Positions 1 to 9,468 of a stretch of 35,835 bases of DNA are shown in pieces (positions within the stretch are counted from its first letter, which is position 1; every line of letters begins with the position of its first letter). The translations under genes and the position numbers were made by a program. This DNA is from a virus. The DNA lies in the IMG/VR virus record IMGVR_UViG_3300028027_000128, positions 1-35,835 of that record; one strand, 5' to 3'. The notes beneath the pieces were generated by a model. It ran no database searches. It was given only the letters and a program-made list of their open reading frames with translations, and had not been told where the DNA came from.

Positions 1-3000
1 ACCACTCCAGTAGCTAGCTGTACTAGCAAATGAAGCACTTGTAGCATTTAAAATGCTACCACTCCAGTAACTAGCTGTAGCTACAGACATTGAAGCTGTC
101 TGATTTGTAAGTATTACATTTGAGTTATTAACTGCTAATGAACCACTTACACTTACTGAACCAGTAAACTGATGAGTGTTTTCTAATATTGTTCCAAAAT
201 GAGTTGAACCTGTAACAAAATCAACACTTGAAGTAATAGTTTGAACTATTAATGTTTGTGCTGTAATTGAGCCTGTTACAACTAAATTGCTGTTTATTGT
301 TTGTACACCTTCAAATATATTGCTACCTGTTGTAGCGAAAGTACCGTTTGAATTGTTTTGAGATGCTGTAAAGTTCAACATTGAAGCACTAAATGCTTGT
401 AATGAAGCTGTTTCAGCATATATAGCACTTATAGTACTATTTACACTTGATGTATAGTTTAATATAGAAGCACTAAATGCATTTAATGAAGAAGTAGCGC
501 TATAAAGCGAAGTAATCACATCATTATTACTTGAAGTATAAGCATTGATAGATGCACTAAATGCGTTTATTGACGCTGTATGCGTTAATATACTAGCAGT
601 TTCTGCGTATATAGCTTGAATAGTAACATTGTTACTTGCTGTATAGTTTAATAAACTAGCTGTTTCAGCATACAATTGAGAAATTGTAGCATTATTAGAT
701 GCAGTATATGATAATACTGAAGCGCTGAAATTGTATAAGCTAGCTGTTGCTGCTTGTAACGATGCTGTTTCAAGTAATATGTCTGCTACAAATTCATTAT
801 TAGATGCTGTATACAACAATAATGATGCACTGAATAAATTCAATGATGCTGTAGCTGCTTGTAAAGATGCTGTTTCAATAAGCATATCAGCTACGAAAGC
901 ATTATTTGATGCAGTGTAGTTTAAGATTGAAGCACTGAAATTATTTAAACTAGCAGTTGCTGCTTCGAAAGATGAGCTTACGTAATGGATTCTTGTATCG
1001 AAAGAAGCACTATCGATTAATGCTGAAGCAGTAAAGCTTAAGATTGAAGCACTGAAAGCATTTATTGATGCTGTATGAGCTACAAAGCTAGAACTTAAAG
1101 CATTTAAGTCAGCATCAGTAGCATATGTGCTATCTAAACTAGAACTAAACGCCTCTAAGTTTACTAATCTCGTACTTACAGAACCTGAATCTATAATTGC
1201 TGATGCTGTATAGCTTAAAATTGAAGCGCTAAATAGATTTAATGATGCTGTTGCAGCATTTAAAGATGCTGTTTCAGAATATAATTTTGTAATTGCAGCA
1301 TTATTAGATGCTGTATAGTTTAAAATACTAGCACTAAACGCTTGCATTGAAGCAGAGTAGTTTTGGAATGAGCTAGTTAATACAAATTGAGTACTATCTA
1401 AACCATCTAATAAATCAGCGTTTGAAGCATAGGATGCAGTTCCTGTTAAGTTACCATTTACATTACCTGTAAGATCACCAACTACATTACCTAATAAGCT
1501 ACCAGTAATACCACTTGTAACATTTAAAGTACCTGTTACAGCAGTATTAATTTCTAATCTAATAAGATTATTATCATCAAATATATTTGAATCGTATAAG
1601 TGATCTCCACCTTGTCCTCTTAATACTCTATTTAATGTTGGGTATTGTTCATCTCCTAATGATCCTGTATTTCTAGGACCTGACATAAACCCACCACCAG
1701 AATATGAAGATCCACTTGCATTTTGGTAAACCCAATGATTTCTTTCAGAATCCCAAACTAATGAAGATGTTGTATTTAATGAACCTGAATCATATATTTG
1801 CAATCCAGCAAATCTAGCTGCTGGTAATTGAGTATTTAATACTATATACTCTTGTCCTACTATAATAGCAGATCCACTTATTGTTTGAACATAATTGAAT
1901 GAAGCTGTTCCATTAACAACCAAATTACCACCTATAGTAGCATTAGAAGCAGTGAATGAAGTAGCATTAATTGAAGTTGCAATTAATGAGCCTGTTAAGC
2001 CATAAGAACCAGTTAGTTGTTTTGAATTAGTCCATACACTTCCACTCTTAATTAATAAATCACCATATGAGCCTGTTGTACTAGAATCTCTAACATCATG
2101 TAGTTCTCCTATTTCGTATCCGTTATCTATACGAACATACATTGAACCATTATTTTGTTGGACTCTTAGAACTTCACCTAATCTAACAGCATGAAGTGGA
2201 GCTAAAGGAGCAGAACCAGTTATAGCACCATTAAGACCTAAGTATAATAATTGTCCAGGTACATAAGCACTTGTATCAATTCCTATCAAAATACCTTCAG
2301 AAATTATATATCCAAAACTATCATTAGGAATATTTTGAGTAGTAATACCTAAAGTATTAGCTGAATTAGCATCATTTGTATAAGAAGCTGTTTGAATTAA
2401 AGGATTATCTCCTACAGCATCTATAATTCTTACAACAGTGCCCTTATTAATTTGAGCACCAGTCATGTTTTTTACATAAACATCTACTTGAGTTGTTCTA
2501 GTAGAAAACTCGGCATTAGTAGAAGCAAAAGCATAAGATGAAGAAATAGCATATGACGAAGTTCCTAATAATGAACCTGTAATTCCGCTAGTTATACTTA
2601 AAGAGCCTGATATTGTTTCGTTTCCTATGAATGTGTTTGAACCAGTAGTTGCAAAAGTACCATTTAAATTCTTTTGTGAAGCTGTAAAGCTTAACATACT
2701 AGCGCTAAATAAATTTAGACTAGCTGTTGTTGCTTCTAATGAAGCTGTTTCTGCATAAATTGCAGATATAGTAATATCATTTGATGCAGTGTATGCTAAT
2801 ACACTTGCACTAAAATTATTAATAGAGGCTGTAGTACTTAAAATACTAGAGCTAAAGTTGTTGAATGACGCTGTATGAGATTCAAATGAAGTACTTACGT
2901 AATGAATTCTTGTATCGAAAGATGCTGAATTCGTTAATGTTGAAGATGTGAAATTCAACATTGAAGCGCTAAATTCATTTAATGAAGCAGTAGCTGCTTG

Positions 3001-6000
3001 TAATGAAGCAGTTTCAAGCAACATATCTGCTACAAACAAATTATTTGAAGCAGTATATAAAAGTATTGATGCACTAAATAAATTTAAACTTGCAGTAGCT
3101 GCTTGTAATGAAGCAGTTTCTGTAAGCATATCCGCTACAAATAAGTTATTTGAAGCAGTATAGTTTAAGATTGAAGCGCTAAATGCATTTAATGATGCTG
3201 TAGCGGCTTCAAATGAAGTGCTTACATACTGTATTCTAGTATCAAATGAAGCTGAATTGGTAAGTGTTGAAGCTGTAAAGTTTAAAACACTAGCACTGAA
3301 GGCATTTAATGACGCTGTTTCAGAGTATAATTTAGCTATTACTTCATTGTTAGATGCAGTATAAGATAAAATTGAACTACTAAAGTTATACAAACTAGCT
3401 GTTGCTGCTTGTAAACTAGCAGTTTCTAATAACATATCAGCTACAAAGGCATTATTAGATGATGTATAAGAAAGTATGGATGCACTAAATAGATTTAATG
3501 ATGCTGTTGCTGCTTCGAATGAAGAACTTACATACTTAATTCTTGTATCAAATGAAGCACTATCTACTAATGCGGATGCTGTAAAACTTAATACACTAGC
3601 ACTAAACAGATTTAATGAAGCTGTTGCTGCTTGTAAAGAAGCAGTTTCTGTAAGCATATCCGCTACAAACTCATTATTTGAAGCTGTATAGCTTAAGATT
3701 GAAGCGCTAAAGTTATTTAAACTAGCTGTAGCCGCTTCGAATGAAGAACTGATGTAGTTTATTCTTGTATCAAATGAACCACTATCAGTAATATAATCTC
3801 TTCCGTTTACTACTAATGAACCACTTACTAATACTGAACCAGTAAATTGATGAGTATCAGTTACTTCATCTCCGAATTTAGTAGAACCAGTAATCTGTGC
3901 TACAGATGAAGTTATAAATTGTACTATTAATCTTTGTGCAGTAATTGTATCTGTAACTGTTAAGTTACCAATAATATTTTGACTACCTGTTAAACTTAAA
4001 GAACCAGTCATTAAGGTAGAACCACTAATAACTTGATTTCCTATAAATGTGTTTGAACCAGTAGTTGCTAAAGTACCATTTAAGTCTTTTTGTGAAGCAG
4101 TAAATGATAACATTGAAGCACTAAATGCATTTATTGATGCTGTTGTATTTAAAATACTAGAGCTAAATGCATTAAAAGATGCTGTAAATAAGTTTAATGA
4201 TGCAGTATTTGCTTCGAATGAACTACTTAAATAGTTTATTCTAGTATCGAAAGAAGCACTGTTTACTAAAGTAGAAGAAGTAAAGCTTAACATGCTAGCA
4301 CTAAACAGATTCATTGATGCTGTATTAGCATTTAATGATGCTGTAGCTGCTTGTAAAGATGCTGTTTCAGTAAGCATATCAGCTACGAACTCATTGTTTG
4401 AAGCTGTATATGATAATATACTAGCGCTAAACAAATTCATTGATGCTGTGTTAGCTAATAAGCTAGAAGTTTCAGCATATAATTTAGCTATTACTTCATT
4501 GTTAGATGCAGTATAAGATAATACACTTGCACTGAATAGATTTAATGATGCAGTAGCAGCTTCGAATGAAGAGCTTACATACTTAATTCTAGTATCAAAT
4601 GAAGCGCTATTAACAAGAGTAGATGATGTAAAGTTTAATACTGAAGAGCTAAATGCGTTCAAACTAGCTGTTGTAGACAACATACTAGCACTAAATGCAT
4701 TCATAGAAGCAGTAAATGAATTTATACTTGCTGTAGATGCATTAAATGAAGAGCTTAAGTAATTTATTCTAGTATCGAATGAACCGCTATCTGTAATATA
4801 GTTTCTACCATTTACTACTAAGGAACCTGTAATATCAACTGAACTAGATAAATTTACATTTCCTGATTGAGCATAAGAACCAGTAAATACAATTGTATCT
4901 ACATTTGCTGTAATAGCTGTACCTGTACTTCCAGAAACATTAACTGAACCAGTTATATTTGTAGTACCATAAATGTTTGTGCTACCACTTACACTTAAAG
5001 AACCAGTTATTGTTTGGTTACCTTTAAAAATGTTTGAACCAGTAGTTGCAAAAGTACCGTTTGAGTTCTTTTGAGATGCTGTAAAGTTTAGCATTGATGA
5101 GCTAAACGCATTTAAGCTAGCTGTTGCTGCCTCAAATGAACTACTAATATATTTTATTCTTGTATCAAACGAAGCTGAATTTACTAGTGTAGATGCAGTA
5201 AAGTTTAATACTGAAGAACTGAATAAGTTTATTGATGCTGTTGTGCTTAAGATTGAAGCACTAAATGCATTCATTGATGCACTATAAGCATTAAATGAAG
5301 CTGTATTTGCCTCAAATGAGCTGCTTAAATAATTTATTCTTGTGTCGAATGAAGCGCTGTTTACTAATGTTGAAGCTGTAAAAGCTAACATTGAAGCGCT
5401 AAATTCTTGTAATGAAGAAGTTGTATTGTTAAATACAGAAGCAGATGTATATAAGGTATTATCTAAAGAGCCATCTCCTTTTACAAAGTCGGCTGCTGTA
5501 GCTCCTCTAGTAATAAAAGATTGAGCAACAATACTGCTTGATACGTTTAATGAACCTGAAATTGAAACTCTAGAAAATATTTTAGTTACTCCATCTACAT
5601 CTAAAATAATAGTTGGAGATAAACTTGAACTGTTAAATATTTTTACTGCTCTACCATCAGTGTAGTTACCAATCCACAAATCATGACCAGTAGAGTATAA
5701 ATAAGCATCATTAGGACCACCAAGAAAACCTGCAAAGTTTTCATTGTTAATACCCATATCAATATAATGAGTTGTTTCATTACCATTGTTTGCTGTAGCT
5801 ACAATATCTGATGATGCACTAACTCCTTGATTGGTATTTTGTATATTTAATTGTAAGTAATTATCTAAATTACCTTTACCACTAATTACATTAAATGAAG
5901 CAGATGATGGTTGCCACACATATAATGCTTCTGGAGCAGCTGTTGTAACAGCATTTTGATTAATAGCAATGCTATTACTTCCATCACCATTAAAGGTTTG

Positions 6001-6705
6001 GTACATAATACTATCCTGCAATACTTGAGATGAACTAAAGTATGGGATATGTGTAGCAGTACCTTGTAAATTGTATAATGAACCACTAAATGAACCAGTA
6101 AATGATACTGCTTCTATTTTACCAGAAGCTGATATACTGTTATTTACTGTTAGAAATCCTGAAACAGATGATGTTGAAGCACCTAATGTTAAAGTACCAC
6201 CATTTCTATCTGTGATTGTATTAACATTAATAGTATCTACATCTAATTCATAACCAGCATTAATACTTTGATTACCAACTAAATTTAATGAACCTGAAAT
6301 ATTAACACTACCCGTGAATGTTTGTGTATCACTAGTAGCATCACCAAATATGTTTGATCCTGAAGAATAAATTACTGATGAAGTAATTGTTTGCACCACT
6401 AAACGTCGTGCTGTAATATCGTTCCCTACAATTAATGAACCAGATATATATTGAGATCCATATACGTCAACAGGTCCTGTTACTGTAAATTTGTCTGAAT
6501 GAGATGAAGTTTGGGCATAAGATGCACTAAAAATTGAACCACTTACATCGGCTAGTTGTACTATAGTTTCGACACCATTATCTTTTTTAAGAAAAACTTT
6601 ACCTTCGTAGGTATTAATTGCTAATTCTCCTAGGGCTAATGATGAGGTAGTAGGCTCTTTGCCTGCAACGGCGCTGCGTTTTAACTGTAGTTTATTAACT
6701 GCCAT
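1..6705 (-). CDS. Giant repetitive tail fibre protein (3' end beyond window)
   Basis: One frame stays open from ATG at 6705 to the left edge, at least 2,235 codons, so the C-terminus is missing. The N-terminus (residues about 1-40) carries LALGELAINTYEGKVFLKK, typical of phage receptor-binding and fibre proteins (Mtd N-terminal type). About residue 225 is IPYFSSSQVLQDSIMYQ, another common fibre motif. Residues about 410-1340 and 1740-2100 are long runs of the heptad [TS][AS]S[LIFM]xx[FYA], probably a trimeric coiled coil. Residues about 1390-1715 form a non-repeat insert with VKNMTGAQINKGTVV, GIDTSAYVPGQLLYL and later ADLLDGLDSTQF, all familiar from phage fibres. TGSxxVSGSL-type beta segments separate the blocks. 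AAGGA lies nine bases before the ATG, and an ATATTTATA box lies further upstream. Expected role: distal tail, host adsorption. The fibre call is firm; the receptor is unknown. Confidence 0.88.
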   Translation of the reverse strand, partial: MAVNKLQLKRSAVAGKEPTTSSLALGELAINTYEGKVFLKKDNGVETIVQLADVSGSIFSASYAQTSSHSDKFTVTGPVDVYGSQYISGSLIVGNDITARRLVVQTITSSVIYSSGSNIFGDATSDTQTFTGSVNISGSLNLVGNQSINAGYELDVDTINVNTITDRNGGTLTLGASTSSVSGFLTVNNSISASGKIEAVSFTGSFSGSLYNLQGTATHIPYFSSSQVLQDSIMYQTFNGDGSNSIAINQNAVTTAAPEALYVWQPSSASFNVISGKGNLDNYLQLNIQNTNQGVSASSDIVATANNGNETTHYIDMGINNENFAGFLGGPNDAYLYSTGHDLWIGNYTDGRAVKIFNSSSLSPTIILDVDGVTKIFSRVSISGSLNVSSSIVAQSFITRGATAADFVKGDGSLDNTLYTSASVFNNTTSSLQEFSASMLAFTASTLVNSASFDTRINYLSSSFEANTASFNAYSASMNAFSASILSTTASINLFSSSVLNFTASTLVNSASFDTRIKYISSSFEAATASLNAFSSSMLNFTASQKNSNGTFATTGSNIFKGNQTITGSLSVSGSTNIYGTTNITGSVNVSGSTGTAITANVDTIVFTGSYAQSGNVNLSSSVDITGSLVVNGRNYITDSGSFDTRINYLSSSFNASTASINSFTASMNAFSASMLSTTASLNAFSSSVLNFTSSTLVNSASFDTRIKYVSSSFEAATASLNLFSASVLSYTASNNEVIAKLYAETSSLLANTASMNLFSASILSYTASNNEFVADMLTETASLQAATASLNANTASMNLFSASMLSFTSSTLVNSASFDTRINYLSSSFEANTASLNLFTASFNAFSSSILNTTASINAFSASMLSFTASQKDLNGTLATTGSNTFIGNQVISGSTLMTGSLSLTGSQNIIGNLTVTDTITAQRLIVQFITSSVAQITGSTKFGDEVTDTHQFTGSVLVSGSLVVNGRDYITDSGSFDTRINYISSSFEAATASLNNFSASILSYTASNNEFVADMLTETASLQAATASLNLFSASVLSFTASALVDSASFDTRIKYVSSSFEAATASLNLFSASILSYTSSNNAFVADMLLETASLQAATASLYNFSSSILSYTASNNEVIAKLYSETASLNAFSASVLNFTASTLTNSASFDTRIQYVSTSFEAATASLNAFSASILNYTASNNLFVADMLTETASLQAATASLNLFSASILLYTASNNLFVADMLLETASLQAATASLNEFSASMLNFTSSTLTNSASFDTRIHYVSTSFESHTASFNNFSSSILSTTASINNFSASVLAYTASNDITISAIYAETASLEATTASLNLFSASMLSFTASQKNLNGTFATTGSNTFIGNETISGSLSITSGITGSLLGTSSYAISSSYAFASTNAEFSTRTTQVDVYVKNMTGAQINKGTVVRIIDAVGDNPLIQTASYTNDANSANTLGITTQNIPNDSFGYIISEGILIGIDTSAYVPGQLLYLGLNGAITGSAPLAPLHAVRLGEVLRVQQNNGSMYVRIDNGYEIGELHDVRDSSTTGSYGDLLIKSGSVWTNSKQLTGSYGLTGSLIATSINATSFTASNATIGGNLVVNGTASFNYVQTISGSAIIVGQEYIVLNTQLPAARFAGLQIYDSGSLNTTSSLVWDSERNHWVYQNASGSSYSGGGFMSGPRNTGSLGDEQYPTLNRVLRGQGGDHLYDSNIFDDNNLIRLEINTAVTGTLNVTSGITGSLLGNVVGDLTGNVNGNLTGTASYASNADLLDGLDSTQFVLTSSFQNYSASMQAFSASILNYTASNNAAITKLYSETASLNAATASLNLFSASILSYTASAIIDSGSVSTRLVNLEAFSSSLDSTYATDADLNALSSSFVAHTASINAFSASILSFTASALIDSASFDTRIHYVSSSFEAATASLNNFSASILNYTASNNAFVADMLIETASLQAATASLNLFSASLLLYTASNNEFVADILLETASLQAATASLYNFSASVLSYTASNNATISQLYAETASLLNYTASNNVTIQAIYAETASILTHTASINAFSASINAYTSSNNDVITSLYSATSSLNAFSASILNYTSSVNSTISAIYAETASLQAFSASMLNFTASQNNSNGTFATTGSNIFEGVQTINSNLVVTGSITAQTLIVQTITSSVDFVTGSTHFGTILENTHQFTGSVSVSGSLAVNNSNVILTNQTASMSVATASYWSGSILNATSASFASTASYWSG

Positions 6706-6766
6706 ATGAATGGGTCCTTATTTAGTGGTATGTACCAGGGTTATAATGTGACTTATGTAAGCCACA

Positions 6767-6775
6767 TATAAATAT
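6767..6775 (-). promoter_or_regulatory. ATATTTATA box upstream of the tail fibre gene
   Basis: Read on the minus strand this is ATATTTATA, 61 bases before the fibre ATG, in the gap after the 75-residue gene. It is one of at least nine near-identical boxes found in intergenic gaps. Downstream the leader can fold as GTGGCTT-ACAT-AAGTCAC. A late-promoter role is inferred. Confidence 0.45.
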
Positions 6776-6780
6776 ACCTA

Positions 6781-7008
6781 CTAATAAGATCCCGCGTCGA
6801 TTATATCGACGTTTATTGAACCGCTTGTATTGAAAGAAGCAGATGCTACATTAGGAGCATCAACGATGAACATTGCACCTGAAACGGCTAATGCATCGAC
6901 ATTTGGATTATCTGTTTTTACTTGTAATGAACCAGACACAGTAAGCACATTGGTGCTTGTGTTGTAACTTATGCTACTATTTATTTGTTTAAATTTAAGT
7001 CTTGCCAT
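6781..7008 (-). CDS. Small virion structural protein (75 aa)
   Basis: A 75-residue protein, beginning MARLKFKQINSSISYNTSTN, with no recognised domain. It is rich in Ser, Asn, Val and Ala and contains VSGSL and TSGSI, the same beta-type idiom as the adjacent giant fibre, so it probably belongs to the fibre or its attachment site. It lies two bases after the 108-residue gene and is the last gene before the fibre's own box, which suggests it is the end of the neck operon. Function is not known; a fibre-associated or decoration role is inferred from position and composition only. Confidence 0.65.
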   Translation of the reverse strand: MARLKFKQINSSISYNTSTNVLTVSGSLQVKTDNPNVDALAVSGAMFIVDAPNVASASFNTSGSINVDIIDAGSY

Positions 7009-7010
7009 TG

Positions 7011-7337
7011 TTATGCGAATTTTCCTATTGCTATTACTTCATCGTCTGTTTCTAAACTAAAACCTACAGATGCCGTATTAAAAGTTACAGATATTCCTCC
7101 CTCATAATTATTGAACGATGCTAAAGATGATGGAATGTTTTGCCCATTTACGTAAAATTCAAAATTAGCTATTGTTGTTGGTGGTAATAATGAAGATGGT
7201 TGTAATATAGCTGCTCCTGAAAATATAAAAGTATCAGGTACAGTTATAATATCAGCTTGTAATTGTTTTTTAGTGTTGATATAAAACAAATCACTTGGTG
7301 ATAACTGTTGTACTATATTGATATAAGCATCTGCCAT
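7011..7337 (-). CDS. Stand-alone copy of the gp15-like C-terminal domain
   Basis: A 108-residue protein that matches the last ~100 residues of the preceding 418-residue gp15-like protein. Shared landmarks in order are ADxITxPxxxxFxGAxILQP, NFxFYxNGQxxP, ASF and finally DDEVIAIGKF. It overlaps that gene by one base (TAATG). The DNA encoding the two C-termini shares 25 identical bases (7024-7048 and 7353-7377), so the copy is either recent or under strong constraint. It is probably a small beta-rich structural module at the head-tail joint or baseplate. The family has no function known to me. Confidence 0.7.
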   Translation of the reverse strand: MADAYINIVQQLSPSDLFYINTKKQLQADIITVPDTFIFSGAAILQPSSLLPPTTIANFEFYVNGQNIPSSLASFNNYEGGISVTFNTASVGFSLETDDEVIAIGKFA

Positions 7338-8593
7338 TATGATACAAATTTACCTATTGCTATTACTTCATCGTCTGCCTCTAAAGTATAGCCAATAGAT
7401 GTAGTGTTAAATTGAACTCTCACTCCAAAAGCATCAGGTACAAATGATGCGAATGCTGTTGGAACATATTGTCCGTTAATATAAAATACGAAATTATTAA
7501 CTGTGGTTACTGGTAATTCTGAAGCACCATCTGGTTGTAATATTACAGCTCCTGTAAATAAAGCTTGGTTTGGTATTGTAATTACATCTGCTTTCTTAGG
7601 TATATTTGTATTTAAATAATTTAAGTCAGCAAGTGCAGCACCCTCAATAGTAACATTTTCTATAATATTTCCATCACCTATAAATGATGTTGAACCTGCA
7701 GTATTGTTAGCAGCCATTTGAGTTGTTGAATCAACAGTAGATAAATCTGATGTTGTTTCTAAACCAAATACTACTTGAGCAGGTGAATATAATAAATCTT
7801 CGTTTGCTAATTGCTTATTAACTGTATCTGGTATTAAATAACCATTTAAAGTCATTGTAAATGTAGTTCTAGCTGCTCTATCATCGCCTTGTTCTACAAC
7901 ATTTGTTACAGCAAAAGTATCAATTCTAGTTCTGAAGTGCCATCTTTTAAAATCACCCCAATATGAATCAGAAGCATATTCAATTGCTTCAATTAAGCTG
8001 TTATTTTGTTCTACAAAGTTTGTAAATAAAACACATTCATAAGTTACAGTAACATAATCTGGGACTACAGAAACATAATATTGTTTTGATGGTTTTCTAT
8101 TAGTTAAAATATCAAACTTATCATAAAAATTTTTAGCATTATATCTAGTTTCAAACACATTAAATAAATGAGCTTGATTACCATCTATTTTACTTCCTAA
8201 TGTTCTATTCTTTTCAACATTAGTACGTTTGTACATGATAAGTGGTGCCATTATTTTACCATCTTTATCACGGTAAAAACCATCGTTTTGGACTGATTTC
8301 CATTTTTCAGCATCACCAAAAATAACTGGTACTGCTACTCTATTTCCATTTTGTATAACATTAGGTTTAATAATATTATCAAAATAATATTGTACTGCAC
8401 CATCTATATCATCTAAACCAATAGAAATATCCTTTATTTTATTACCTTTAAAAGATAAATCTTTACCTCTATTACGCGAAAATACAGTACCCTCATCACT
8501 ATCAGGTTTTCCCTGGCTAGCAAGATAAGGTGTAATTTGTGATTGTTCTACTTGAACAATATTACGCGGTATTGGTTTTAGATCGCGAGGCAT
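7337..8593 (-). CDS. 15: gp15-like tail completion / sheath stabiliser protein with extra C-terminal domain
   Basis: A 418-residue protein. Residues about 65-260 follow the plan of T4 gp15, the proximal tail terminator that caps the tail for head joining: FDNIIKPNVIQNGNRVAVPV near 71-90, a PDYVTVTYECVLFTNFVEQ segment near 178-196 followed by a long helix, and TTFTMTLNGYLIP near 243-255. T4 gp15 is 272 residues; here a linker (about 265-315) and a domain (about 320-418, ending EADDEVIAIGKFVS) are added. That domain recurs as the next gene. Position after gp13- and gp14-like genes matches T4 order. The assignment rests on remembered family pattern, not a search. It overlaps both neighbours by one base. 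Confidence 0.62.
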   Translation of the reverse strand: MPRDLKPIPRNIVQVEQSQITPYLASQGKPDSDEGTVFSRNRGKDLSFKGNKIKDISIGLDDIDGAVQYYFDNIIKPNVIQNGNRVAVPVIFGDAEKWKSVQNDGFYRDKDGKIMAPLIMYKRTNVEKNRTLGSKIDGNQAHLFNVFETRYNAKNFYDKFDILTNRKPSKQYYVSVVPDYVTVTYECVLFTNFVEQNNSLIEAIEYASDSYWGDFKRWHFRTRIDTFAVTNVVEQGDDRAARTTFTMTLNGYLIPDTVNKQLANEDLLYSPAQVVFGLETTSDLSTVDSTTQMAANNTAGSTSFIGDGNIIENVTIEGAALADLNYLNTNIPKKADVITIPNQALFTGAVILQPDGASELPVTTVNNFVFYINGQYVPTAFASFVPDAFGVRVQFNTTSIGYTLEADDEVIAIGKFVS

Positions 8594-8928
8594 TATTTAT
8601 TTTTCTTTTGTAATTCAATCATTTTATCCATAGCAAAAATTAATTGACTTAATTTAGTCATATTAGTATTAATTTCTTTAGCTACTTTAGCTACATTTTC
8701 GTCTGCAGCGAACTTAAATGGTTGAAATTCTTTACGCATTGTAAGAATTTTTCTACGAATATTTTCAAATTCAGGTAAATATGTTACGTCAGTAACACTA
8801 GCTCCTGTTTCAGGATCTACGGTTGCCTTACCTAACTTGAAACCTTGTTTCATAAGGGTTTCATCGCCTTCTTCACCGTCTGGTGTTTGAACGTATACTT
8901 CTTCTAATAAATCTGTTAATTTTATCAT
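8593..8928 (-). CDS. Small protein with capsid-targeting-like N-terminus (111 aa)
   Basis: A 111-residue protein starting MIKLTDLLEE, one of five in the window with an MIKL start, followed by an acidic segment (TPDGEEGDE) and a helical, probably coiled-coil C-terminal half (residues about 50-111, ending MDKMIELQKKNK). It lies between the gp14-like and gp15-like genes with one-base overlaps on both sides. If the tag is a capsid-targeting sequence, cleavage after LLEE would fit the L-x-E rule of T4 gp21. A structural or internal head role is inferred; no named family is recognised. Confidence 0.68.
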   Translation of the reverse strand: MIKLTDLLEEVYVQTPDGEEGDETLMKQGFKLGKATVDPETGASVTDVTYLPEFENIRRKILTMRKEFQPFKFAADENVAKVAKEINTNMTKLSQLIFAMDKMIELQKKNK

Positions 8929-9467
8929 TATAATCTATCTTTTTCTATGCCTAATTTCTCAATACGAGTGTAATGAGCGTTTACTATAATTGAGATTGAA
9001 GAACCAAACCCATCATTATCTGTTGAATATGAATAACCTGGATCTTTACCTACAAATAATTGATTTTCTATAATACCATCTACTTCATAGTAGTTATTTT
9101 GCCACACCATTATATCGCCTACTTCAGGTACTACTCCATAAGCAAATCCTTGACCTCCTCCTGATAATTCTATTGATAAATCAATACCTGCTAGATCATC
9201 TCTTAAAAATCTAACTGTTAAATCTTGTTTAACATCAGGACCAAAGCTATCAGTACTCCAAGTTTGTGGTGTTCTTTCTATAATACAGTTTATTAATACT
9301 GGGTTGTAGTATATTTTAGAGCCGTTTGCTTCACCATACATGTTTGTAGTGGTTTGTTTTAAGTCAAGCTTATAGTAGCCCACTTGTTGCTCAATAATAT
9401 TATTGACCAACTCACGACCAATGTGCCTAACTAAACTTGCGTCACGCGCGGTACCAAATAAACTCAT
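8928..9467 (-). CDS. 14: gp14-like neck protein
   Basis: A 179-residue protein containing KQTTTNMYGEANGSKIYYNP (about 37-56) followed by a beta-rich stretch with VRFLRDDLAGIDLSIELSGG and VPEVGDIMVWQNNYYEVDG. This layout resembles the T4 gp14 neck family, which with gp13 seals the filled head and joins it to the tail. It sits between the gp13-like and gp15-like genes, the T4 order 13-14-15, with one small gene inserted on each side. T4 gp14 is 256 residues, so this form is short. Identification is from motif and context, and another head-completion protein is possible. Confidence 0.52.
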   Translation of the reverse strand: MSLFGTARDASLVRHIGRELVNNIIEQQVGYYKLDLKQTTTNMYGEANGSKIYYNPVLINCIIERTPQTWSTDSFGPDVKQDLTVRFLRDDLAGIDLSIELSGGGQGFAYGVVPEVGDIMVWQNNYYEVDGIIENQLFVGKDPGYSYSTDNDGFGSSISIIVNAHYTRIEKLGIEKDRL

Positions 9468-9468
9468 A

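Noticed and set aside
700-5400. Regular DNA repeats that could look like a CRISPR or tandem satellite array
   Set aside because: Repeats are imperfect, have codon-sized variation, and encode heptads in one open frame; no constant repeat with unique spacers.
731-5524. Several short plus-strand open frames with repeated Asn-Ala-Val motifs
   Set aside because: They are reverse-strand shadows of the repeats in the giant minus-strand fibre gene, which is open without a break from 6705 to 1.
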